This document shows, piece by piece, positions 44,101 through 52,900 of a stretch of DNA of 64,000 nucleotides. The translations under genes and the position numbers were made by a program. The notes under the pieces were generated by a model. That model was not told where the DNA came from. It ran no database searches and saw only the letters and a program-made list of their open reading frames with translations. Source of the DNA: JAZKAR01 sp040389065 (GTDB taxonomy: Bacteria > Pseudomonadota > Gammaproteobacteria > Burkholderiales > Casimicrobiaceae). Positions within the stretch are counted from its first letter, which is position 1, and each line of letters begins with the position of its first letter. The stretch lies in the NCBI GenBank assembly GCA_040389065.1, contig JAZKAR010000016.1, forward strand, positions 248,001 to 312,000. The letters are read 5' to 3'.

Positions 44101-46011
44101 ATGTGGGCAGCGAATTTCAGAAAAATATTTTTTTTAAAAGAAATGACAATTTCTCAACGTCTTTATTTAATGATATTGATGAATTTAATTCCTTTGCTAG
44201 CCATTGTGATGATTTATATTTATGAAAGTAATGCAAATACTAAAAATTTAACAAATGATTATTCATTGTATAACTTATCAAGTAATCAAAATTCAAAAAA
44301 CTTAGAGTTTTTGTCTCTCGTATCAGATGCTATAGAATCGGGAAGATTCAATAGTAAAATTAACGATAAGCTAAGTGAAGTAGTTGTTATAAATAGTCAG
44401 TTAAAGTTAATGAAGTCAAGTGTTGTTACAAATAATAAAATAGGAAGTGCTTTAGAGAAAATTAAAAGTGATCTTCAAGATACATCTGATACGCAAAAAT
44501 TAATTGCGATTAAACCTATTGTGAATGTGATAGATAGCGCTACCTCTAAATTAGTGCTCGAGCAAAAAAATGTTTTAGAGCAATCGTTAAATAAAAATAT
44601 CGCATTATCTAATCAATATGCTCAAAATATCTTATTGGTTTTGGTTGTTTCAACGTTAATGGGTTTTATTTATTGCTATAGAACAATTAAAAGCATTATT
44701 AACCCTTTAAATTCAGTTATTGCAATAGCTGATCATATAGCAAAAGGAAATTTAGGATCATATATAGATACTTCCATATCGGGCGAAATGGGGAGTTTGG
44801 TAAAATCTATTAAACGTATGGATGATTCTTTGATTGATATTATTAAAGGGGTCATTAATGCAGTAGATAATATTATGATGGAATCAAAAAAACTGCGTAG
44901 CGAAACAGGAGCTATTCAAAAAAGAGCCAGCGATCAATTTGTTCAGCTTGTAGCGTTAAGCAATTCTTTAGAAGAAGTTTCACTCTCAATGATTAATATA
45001 AATAATAATGCACAAGCCGTGTCTACAAGTGCAATTCAAGCTAAAGACGTTGCTCATAAAGCTTCTGACTCAAACGATAAAAATGCAAAAAATAGTTTGA
45101 TGATAATTAGTACAGTGAATAATTCAAGTGAATCTATGGGTTTATTAAATGAAGCCGTTCAGAAAATTGGGGAAATTTCTGGATTTATTAAAGAAGTAGC
45201 TGACCAAACGAATTTATTAGCACTAAATGCAGCTATTGAAGCAGCAAGAGCAGGGGAATATGGGCGTGGATTTGCTGTAGTAGCTGATGAAGTTCGGAAA
45301 TTAGCAGAGCGCACGATGCATAACACCGAAGATATCGCTAGTAGAGTAGCCATTGTTCAAAATAGAAACTCTGAAAGTATTCAAATCATGAGTTCAGTTA
45401 AGCATGAGGTATCATTAGGTGCGGAACTAAATAAAATAACAAGTGTAGTGTTAAGCGATATTTTAACCGAGGTTGATAATGTATCAGAGCTGGCCTCCAA
45501 AATATCAGGGGTAACCCAAAAACATATGAATGATACAACACAAATTGTAAAAAATATTGAAGAAACAAGCAACCTTGCAAAAGAAAATGCAGCGAGTACA
45601 GAACTTTTCAATTATAGCTCAACTGCTATTACAGAGACTGCTGAAAAACTTCAGTCTGTTGTACAGCGTTTTCATTTTCATCAGCAAGCGGATAAGATGA
45701 AAAGAAAAGATCAAAGAATAGCAGTTCAGCAGCCTATAAGAATTATTGATGGTAATAACGAGTCATCTTATTTTAATGGTCAGATGTTGGATATTTCTAT
45801 TAGAGGAATTTGCGTAGCATCTGATAAAGAGCTTTTAAGAGGCCATTGTTTTAAATTAGTATTTAATAATGACCAAAACCGTGCTATTACATTATTAGCA
45901 AAAGTTGCTTACTGTTATTTAGAGAATAAGGTAAAGGGATTTAAAGTAGGCTTTGAGTTTACTGCAGATCAAAATTTTGATGAACTAAATAAATGGCTGA
46001 GTAGATTATAA
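44101..46011 (+). CDS. methyl-accepting chemotaxis protein with C-terminal PilZ domain
   Basis: A 636-residue transducer: TM1 (about 22-41), a periplasmic helical sensor domain, TM2 (about 176-196), HAMP, and the cytoplasmic signalling coiled coil with its conserved tip (about 361-400, EVADQTNLLALNAAIEAARA). After the coiled coil comes a PilZ domain (about 533-635) with both c-di-GMP motifs intact: R535-x-x-x-R539 and D564-x-S-x-x-G569. ATG 44101 follows GAAAGG at a good distance; the frame extends to a TTG at 44080. This links c-di-GMP level to chemotaxis-type signalling. No che genes are nearby. Confidence 0.93.
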   Translation: MWAANFRKIFFLKEMTISQRLYLMILMNLIPLLAIVMIYIYESNANTKNLTNDYSLYNLSSNQNSKNLEFLSLVSDAIESGRFNSKINDKLSEVVVINSQLKLMKSSVVTNNKIGSALEKIKSDLQDTSDTQKLIAIKPIVNVIDSATSKLVLEQKNVLEQSLNKNIALSNQYAQNILLVLVVSTLMGFIYCYRTIKSIINPLNSVIAIADHIAKGNLGSYIDTSISGEMGSLVKSIKRMDDSLIDIIKGVINAVDNIMMESKKLRSETGAIQKRASDQFVQLVALSNSLEEVSLSMININNNAQAVSTSAIQAKDVAHKASDSNDKNAKNSLMIISTVNNSSESMGLLNEAVQKIGEISGFIKEVADQTNLLALNAAIEAARAGEYGRGFAVVADEVRKLAERTMHNTEDIASRVAIVQNRNSESIQIMSSVKHEVSLGAELNKITSVVLSDILTEVDNVSELASKISGVTQKHMNDTTQIVKNIEETSNLAKENAASTELFNYSSTAITETAEKLQSVVQRFHFHQQADKMKRKDQRIAVQQPIRIIDGNNESSYFNGQMLDISIRGICVASDKELLRGHCFKLVFNNDQNRAITLLAKVAYCYLENKVKGFKVGFEFTADQNFDELNKWLSRL

Positions 46012-46154
46012 AAATAATTATCATAGTGTTGATGATGAGTTAAAGTCACAGTTAAAACTTATTATTGAGGCTTGAAATAAGGTTATGGAACGTAAAGCTT
46101 TAATATTCGCACATTAAATATAAACGGCAAAAATTGATTATTAAGCCAGCCAAG

Positions 46155-47159
46155 TTAAAAAATATTTTGTTTAAGCCGTGCTTGCTCTAACTGCTCGTAA
46201 TAAGGGGCGACTCGTTCTTTTAAAATAATATCAGCTTGACTCGAAGCAATAAAAGGATCGCCAGTAAACACATCATTTTTATGCTTGGCATTAAATAAGG
46301 AGCGCGTTTGAATTGTTTCTAACTCCTTCGCTGAGCAATCAATTGAAAAAAAATCTACTAGATGCGAGAAAAAAATTGCAGGCAATTGTTGGTAATTAAG
46401 CAAAATGAGCGGTTGAGATAGTAGACTATTAAGGGCGCACTTAAAATAACTTTCTAATACTATGGCGCAATAACCATCAAAATCTCCTGGCGCTAACGGT
46501 CTGGTGTCTAGATTCAAGCGTGTGGCATTCATCCAGCCAGGTATCATTTGAGGCCCACGATGGCGCCGGTGAGAGTTCAGCACTTCTATGGGCTGGCGAT
46601 ATAAAAGGATGCAGGGGACGGTAGGGAAAATACTACGGATTAAGGGCAAATGACAAAGGTGCCAGCTATCAAATTTGATAAAAAATTTTTGCTCTTCATG
46701 AAAACGTTGTTGGCCCAATGCGTTGATCAATCCGCTCAGCATCTTTTTAGCTGATGCTTCGCTTAAATCTGGCATTCTTAATAAAGAATCAATAACCGGT
46801 GGTTCAGACATTACAATGCATTGCGGCAGCGTTGCTAACATCTGGGTGAGTAGGGTAGAACCGCAACGCGATATATGAAAAATAAAGGCTGTAGGGGCAA
46901 CGTATGAGGGCAGATTTTCTAATGCTTCTAATGGCGTGTAACAGCTTAAGCGCTCTTCAGGATGGATGTAAGCTAATGTATCGGAAAAGAAAGATTCAGT
47001 AAAGCGCCTATTGCCAAGGTGACGCCACCAAATTCCTTCAAGCGTAGGAGTTAATGCAATGGGGAACCAATTTTGTAGAGAATTTAATTTTTGATAGTGA
47101 ATGGGCTTTCCGCGAATCAAGGTACGCTCTTCAACAGCAAAAGCAGCGAAATCGCTCAT
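46155..47159 (-). CDS. PAPS-dependent sulfotransferase-family protein
   Basis: A 334-residue protein. The phosphosulfate-binding loop is HISRCGSTLLTQML (about 95-108) and the 3'-phosphate motif is LLYRQPIEVLNSHRRH (Arg188, Ser196). About 90 N-terminal residues precede the core and may be a separate small domain. It is the last gene of the row tail-collar, GNAT, Asp-hydroxylase, sulfotransferase. The acceptor is unknown; candidates are surface glycans or the neighbouring adhesin. The APS kinase at 40777-41322 could supply the donor. Confidence 0.85.
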   Translation of the reverse strand: MSDFAAFAVEERTLIRGKPIHYQKLNSLQNWFPIALTPTLEGIWWRHLGNRRFTESFFSDTLAYIHPEERLSCYTPLEALENLPSYVAPTAFIFHISRCGSTLLTQMLATLPQCIVMSEPPVIDSLLRMPDLSEASAKKMLSGLINALGQQRFHEEQKFFIKFDSWHLCHLPLIRSIFPTVPCILLYRQPIEVLNSHRRHRGPQMIPGWMNATRLNLDTRPLAPGDFDGYCAIVLESYFKCALNSLLSQPLILLNYQQLPAIFFSHLVDFFSIDCSAKELETIQTRSLFNAKHKNDVFTGDPFIASSQADIILKERVAPYYEQLEQARLKQNIF

Positions 47160-47239
47160 TAATCGCCTCAGTCTCTTTAAGATAAATTGTATTTTATTAG
47201 AATGATAGTAATGAAAATCTTATGCATATCGTATTTAAG

Positions 47240-47980
47240 CTAGTGATTTATATTTTTGACTATTTTTTGTTGGGAATGAATTTTGCTCAATTCATCTGCT
47301 AAATGAAGGCTAGTGGGGTTTCCCATTGCGCGTAAATGTTTGATGACATCAACTACATTATCATCGTTAATAGAGGCATCATGATATTTAGGCTTAGCAT
47401 TAGGAATGAAGTCAGCTTTATCAAATAGCTGTTGTAGCCAAGGGTTAGGAATGCAATCTAGCATGAGGTGAATTCTGGGAAAGCTGCTAACGTTGGTGAC
47501 AGAGTGTACGCAAGAAGCATTTAAATACCATGTCGCTCCACGAGAAAAATGTATGAGTTCGCCATCAATAACAAACATGATCATTGGGTCAGTTACTATA
47601 GGAATATGCAGGCGTGCTAAGCCATCTTCAAAGCTCGTTCCCAGATCAGTATGGGGTTTAATAATGCCTCCTGGTTCAAGAGACATTAGCCGGACAGAGG
47701 TTTTTTCACACTCAAAGGTATTTAATACTTCTTGAAAATACGCGCAACGTTTTAATATATCGGTATCAAGGAAATTTTGATCGGGTACAGACATAATATG
47801 ATCTAACCGCCCATCAACTGAACGCAGCGGTACACACGACCAGCCATTTTCATAGTCGCGGGTGTTGAAATGATTAATCCATTCTGAAGAAAAAACATTG
47901 TCCAGTTCTAGTTTAAGTCGATCAATATCAAAATTTAAAGACAACTTGAGATAACGGGTACGTTGTTGAACTGGAATCAT
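47240..47980 (-). CDS. aspartyl/asparaginyl beta-hydroxylase-family oxygenase
   Basis: A 246-residue Fe(II)/2-oxoglutarate oxygenase. Metal ligands are His110-x-Asp112 (KPHTDLG) and His159 (CVHSVTN), with Arg169 in RIHLMLD as the 2-oxoglutarate anchor. ATG 47980 is chosen: it lies 8 bp after the GNAT stop and has TAGGAAAA upstream; the open frame runs back into the GNAT gene. Family members hydroxylate Asp or Asn side chains in proteins or small peptides. A protein target among the surface proteins next door is plausible but not shown. Confidence 0.87.
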   Translation of the reverse strand: MIPVQQRTRYLKLSLNFDIDRLKLELDNVFSSEWINHFNTRDYENGWSCVPLRSVDGRLDHIMSVPDQNFLDTDILKRCAYFQEVLNTFECEKTSVRLMSLEPGGIIKPHTDLGTSFEDGLARLHIPIVTDPMIMFVIDGELIHFSRGATWYLNASCVHSVTNVSSFPRIHLMLDCIPNPWLQQLFDKADFIPNAKPKYHDASINDDNVVDVIKHLRAMGNPTSLHLADELSKIHSQQKIVKNINH

Positions 47981-47988
47981 CTGTTTTC

Positions 47989-48507
47989 CTAAACGCCAAC
48001 GGCTATTTGCTGCTGAGGCGGAAGCCAAAGCATAAGTGTATGAGTAAAATTTTGTTGAACGGCTTGAAATCCCATGCTTAGATACAGACGAATAGCATTG
48101 AAATGCGTATTAAATACGACTAGCGATAGCGGCGTACCTGCTTTAGTTGCTGTCAGCTGAAGCCCATGTAATATGCCTTTACCATAGCCTTTTCCCTGGG
48201 CTGCTTTGATAAAAGCAAGGTAGATGACGCGTGCTTCGTTTGGGCCGAAATCGATAATGAGGCCACCAATACATTCTTGTGTTTTCTCAATGACAAAATG
48301 CATGGCATTAGGATACTGCTGTCCTGCCCCCTCTTGGAGAACGCTGTATTGTTGTTCCATGATGGTTTGTATAAATTCTTCTTCGCCTTCAATATTTAGC
48401 AGATCCTGACGTGCATCTCGGAAGAGTTTTTCAAGGAAAGGGGTATCATTTGCCAAGGCTGGGCGAAGTGAAAGCCCTATTGGCAGAGAAGCGTTGCCAG
48501 TTAGCAT
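47989..48507 (-). CDS. GNAT-family N-acetyltransferase
   Basis: A 172-residue acetyltransferase with the acetyl-CoA loop QGKGYGKGILHGL and the C-terminal NTHFNAIRLYLSMGF pattern of the GNAT fold. ATG 48507 is preferred (GGAAC upstream, fold starts soon after); a TTG at 48573 would add 22 residues. The acceptor is unknown. It is followed 8 bp later by the Asp-hydroxylase. Confidence 0.85.
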   Translation of the reverse strand: MLTGNASLPIGLSLRPALANDTPFLEKLFRDARQDLLNIEGEEEFIQTIMEQQYSVLQEGAGQQYPNAMHFVIEKTQECIGGLIIDFGPNEARVIYLAFIKAAQGKGYGKGILHGLQLTATKAGTPLSLVVFNTHFNAIRLYLSMGFQAVQQNFTHTLMLWLPPQQQIAVGV

Positions 48508-48623
48508 ATAAGTTCCATAAGAGATCAAAGCTAAGAATGGTTGGCAACCTTCATTTACAGAGTAGGTTGCCAACTAGAGCCTTTTCTTTAAAGTTTTAGG
48601 TTTGACACTAGGTCGAGCAGTGC

Positions 48624-49301
48624 CTAATTTCTGGAAGGGAAGATGCCTTCCATAGCGATGATAAAATTCAAACCTAAATAGGGCTGCATATTGCTGATGG
48701 TCGCTGAGGATACAACGGGAACAGTAAGGGGAGTACCACTGCCGGTATTCGAATTAGCGACTGTACCAGTACCTGTGACATTGGTTGTAACGCCACCTAA
48801 AAGAACAGGGGCTGTAGGTGCGGTACCCGTAGGAAGATAAATAGCTGCCGCAGGTCCTGAGCCTGATGCAGTACTGGTTAAATTACTTCCAGCTTGAGCG
48901 CCTACGGCACCGTTTGTGCCTGTGCCTACGCTGATATTCGTGGTTGCACTTAACCCTGACAAGCTTAGCGTTGCTGTATGGGTGTGAGATGGCATATTTG
49001 CTGTTGTCAGGGAGATTGTTGCTGTTCCGTTAGAAATAATGGTGGCATTGTTACTGCCGCCTTTTTCACCTTGCGCAACGTTGGCTAAACCTGGGCCTTG
49101 GGCTTGCGAGCCTACAACGACACGGCCTCGCAAATCGGGGATGCCAAATGTGTTTTGACCATCTCCGCCATACATCGTACCTAACAGTGCGAACATCGCT
49201 GAGTTCTGTTGAATCGGTACCGTTTGCCCATTACAAAATAACCATCCGCGAGGAGGGTAGTTAAAGCCCACAGGCATAATGGTTCCCATAAATGCATCCA
49301 T
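48624..49301 (-). CDS. phage tail-collar domain protein (MdpB-like)
   Basis: A 225-residue protein that begins with the tail-collar domain (MGTIMPVGFNYPPRGWLFCNGQ, then YGGDGQNTFGIPDLRGRV). It is followed by a Gly/Thr/Ser/Ala-rich beta-stranded region and ends with NMQPYLGLNFIIAMEGIFP. This is the architecture of the so-called microcystin-dependent proteins, which occur outside phages. No other phage gene is in the window. It is the first gene of the minus-strand row with GNAT, Asp-hydroxylase and sulfotransferase, and is transcribed away from the giant adhesin. Confidence 0.9.
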   Translation of the reverse strand: MDAFMGTIMPVGFNYPPRGWLFCNGQTVPIQQNSAMFALLGTMYGGDGQNTFGIPDLRGRVVVGSQAQGPGLANVAQGEKGGSNNATIISNGTATISLTTANMPSHTHTATLSLSGLSATTNISVGTGTNGAVGAQAGSNLTSTASGSGPAAAIYLPTGTAPTAPVLLGGVTTNVTGTGTVANSNTGSGTPLTVPVVSSATISNMQPYLGLNFIIAMEGIFPSRN

Positions 49302-49474
49302 GTAATCTTCCTTTTTAAAGTTTGTCGAGGCAACAGTTAAACGAAAAGAAATCTTGGAACTAAGACCCTGTTTACGGTGTTTTTAAGAAAATATTCAGCC
49401 GATGTATTAGGCTGATAAAAAATGATCAATTTGTTATCATGCCGAACCTTTTGTCGATAGTTAAGGAAAAAATT

Positions 49475-49789
49475 ATGACTATTACCCTTGAATATATCTC
49501 TCCTCTTATTGGTAGCCGCTTTATGGCTCAGACTAGTGAGGGTCAGGTTGAACTGGTGTTAACAGAGGCTAAAGAGCTGAATAGAAGAGGATTGCCAGCA
49601 GCATTTAGAACACCACTTTCATTAATTTTTCGTGGGCCTGAAACAGTAATTCTGAATCAGGATAATTATCAGATTAGCCATCCTGAACTTGGAAGCCATA
49701 TTTGGTGTCTTGCCCCTATACTGCCAGAAATGACAGCCTCTGCTTCTGGTTTGCCTGTTACGCCGGATTATGAAGTTTTGTTTGGGTAA
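49475..49789 (+). CDS. DUF6916-like small protein
   Basis: A 104-residue protein without signal peptide. It opens MTITLEYISPLIGSRF and has FRTPLSLIFRGPE and QDNYQISHPELG, a pattern I associate with DUF6916 proteins found next to tail-collar genes; this is from memory and should be checked. ATG 49475 has AAGGAAA upstream; an ATG at 49439 would add 12 residues. It lies between the tail-collar gene (divergent) and the giant gene (same strand, 203 bp further). The function is unknown. Confidence 0.7.
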   Translation: MTITLEYISPLIGSRFMAQTSEGQVELVLTEAKELNRRGLPAAFRTPLSLIFRGPETVILNQDNYQISHPELGSHIWCLAPILPEMTASASGLPVTPDYEVLFG

Positions 49790-49992
49790 TAGTAGAGCTT
49801 GTTAAGCTTGTTACTATCAGTTGGCTCAAAATAATAAATTAATTTATTTTGTGGAATTAATTTTAAAAACAAAATGTTCAAGATTTCTGTACTTAGCAAG
49901 CAACGCTAAGATGATGTGCTGCTCTTTATAGGTACTGATTTGACTCCGATAAGACAAAATGGGTTCTACCTTCTGTGTCGCGGAGTTATGAG

Positions 49993-52900
49993 ATGAAATT
50001 TTTTAAGCAGTCAGCTAATAATCAGTCTAACGTTGCGCCTTTTAAACTGAAACCGACTTCTTTGATGATGGCAGTAGAACCCCGCGTCATGTTTGATGGT
50101 GCTGGGGCAGCCACTGGAGCCAATGAGTTGGCTTCGCATGCAGTCGATTTATCTTTAATGCATTCTTTAGATGTGGCTAATACTGCTGAAGTTGTTCATC
50201 GAGAAGCACTTTTTGCACAATCAAACTTGGTAAAATCTTTTGCACCCGCGAATGATGCATCCTCAATCTCTAAGGCAAGCTCTGCTGAGCTTGTTGTTCC
50301 TGCTAATACTAGTAAAACAATACTAGAACCTAGCGCTGAAAACCAATCAATTGCCCAAACGAACAAAAGCCCTATTGTTGAGGCTATTCAAGCTACACGT
50401 CATTCCGAAAAAAACATTTTATTTGTAGATAGCCGCATTCCCGAATACCAGAAAATTATTGATGCAGCGTCTCCCAGTGTAGAAATCATCGTAATAGATA
50501 CACACTCAAATGGTGTGAAACAGATTGCCGAAGCGCTGAAAAATAGAACGAGTGTGGATTCCATTAGCATTGTGTCACATGGTGACAATGGCATGTTGTT
50601 GCTAGGCAGTGGGCCTTTATTCAGCGGCAATGTGGATCAGTACGCAGCGGAATTAAGTACGATTGGGCATGCGCTGACGTCTACAGGCGATATTCGTCTT
50701 TATGGTTGTAGTGTAGGCGAGGGTGAAACAGGACAAACCTTTATCAATCAGCTTGCTCAACTGACGGGCGCTGATATTGCGGCCTCAACAAATGCAACAG
50801 GAACCGCCAGCCGAGGCGGTGATTGGGATCTGGAAATAGCAACGGGAAGTATTGAGGCGGCCTCAATGTTAGCTGTAACTCGCTTGGCTAACTACGATCA
50901 TGTTCTTCATACCGCGAATGTTAATTCAGCGGCGCAACTACAAGCAGCCATTACGACAGGTAACACGGATAATTTAGACGATACGATTACGATAACGGGC
51001 AATATTTCATTTGCCAATGCATCCGAGGCCATCACGATCAATGTAACCGATGGCCATACGATGACCATCGTAGGTGGTGATTTTACATTGAGTGGCGGTA
51101 ATTATGCGCGAGTGCTAGATGTTCAGGGGGGGGCGGTAGTCATTGATCATTTAACGATTACCAATGGCAAGTTAGCGGGTGATGGTGGCGCAGGTGGCGC
51201 AGGTGGCGCAGCAGGTACAGGCGGAGACTCTTTGGGTGCGGGTATCAGGAATGCGGGTACTCTGACTATTACTAACAGTATTATTACGGCTAATAAGGCA
51301 TCAGGCGGCGGCGGCGGCGGTGCAAGCACAGGCTCTAATTATGCGGGTGGTGGTGGTGGTGGTGGTGGTTTTGGTTCGGGGTCTGGCGGTGATGGCGGTG
51401 ATGGTAGCCCGAATGGTTCCTATGCGGCTGGGAGCGCTGCATCAGGTATTACAGGTGGTAAGGGTGGCGGCGGTGCTGCTGGCTCGGCAGGTAAAGGTGG
51501 TAGCGCCACATTTGGAGCTGGGTCAACCTATTCTGGATCAGGATACACGCCAGGTGGAAACGGGGCTACTGCGAATAATGGCAGCATTGGAATTGGCGGC
51601 GGCGGCGGCGGCACAGGAACTAAAGGCACGGGTGGTCAAGGTGGTAATGCTGGCGCTGGTATTTATAATACGTCAACGGGTACTATGACTATTACAAATA
51701 GCAGTATTACTAATAACATTGCTGCCGGTGGTGGTGGTGGTGGTGGTGGATCTACTTACTTTTCCAATACAGGTAATGGGGGTGACGGCGGACGAGGCGT
51801 TGGCGGAATTTGGAATGCAGGTGGAACAGTTAGAATCGACAGTACAACAAATACGAGTTTATCTACAGGCAATAAAGGTGTAGGAGGTAGCGGTGGAACA
51901 GCCACAGGTGGTACCAATACCGCTGGGGCTAGTGGAGGAAATACAGACACGGTTTTAAATGTGGGCGGGACGCTGGACACGAATTATGTTCCCAATACCG
52001 CGCCTACGATCAGCAACCTGAATGGCGATAGTGTCGCTCTGGCAAGCGGCGTTCAATTAGATGCCAGCAGTAATCTTACAGTTAGCGATACAGAAAATGA
52101 TTTGGCCAACTGGAATAGCGCAACGCTAACGGTAAAGCGCGTTACCGGTGGTTCAGCCGATGCAACATCAAACGATGGCTTTAGTTTTAATGAAACAGGT
52201 TTTAGCGTTAGCGGGGCAAATTTGCAATCGAGCGGGCAAACCTTCGCGACGTTTACTAATACGGGTGGTGTATTAACCATTACCTTTGCTAATGGTGGAA
52301 CTGATGCCACAAATGCATTAGTGCAGGCAGTGATGCGTGGTGTGCGTTATGACAACTCTACACCTTATGGTGATGCCACAATCCGCTTTGCACTGACGGA
52401 TGGGCATGGCGGTAGTACCAATGCAGATGTGACCGTGACCAGTTCGACAATTTATGTTGATCAAACAACCGACGATAGTGGCAACGATGCTGCCGATGGA
52501 TTCAGTTTACGCGAAGCATTGACGCGCTCGGTGGCGCAAGCTGAAGCTAATATAGTCAATCTTAGAAATCTGAGCACTACTCTGACGTTGAGTGGCAGTA
52601 CAGCGACTCTGGGAGCGGGTGACACGCTGAGTGCACTTGGGAATAGTCAAACTCTGATCATTGCGGGTAGTAGTGGAGGAGGGCTCGCCCTTGCAGGAGC
52701 TAGCACCGTTTCGGTCGGTAATTCTTCTGATTTGACGATCTCCGCTAATATTTCTGGTAGCGGTAGTCTGACCAAACTCCAGGGTTATGGTTTGACGCTA
52801 TCGGGCACTAATACTTATAGCGGCGGTACCACAGTGACCACTGGCTGGCTCACGCTGAGTGGCGGAAGTGCATTGGCTGATACAGGTGCTCTGACAGTTA

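Noticed and set aside
48624..49301. Prophage suggested by a tail-collar protein
   Set aside because: No other phage gene, integrase or lysis gene is present; collar-domain proteins also occur as chromosomal MdpB-like genes.
51320..51688. Plus-strand frame in the glycine-rich region (also 57569-57793)
   Set aside because: It is out of frame with the adhesin and its Val/Met/Ala-rich translation is a shadow of glycine triplets.
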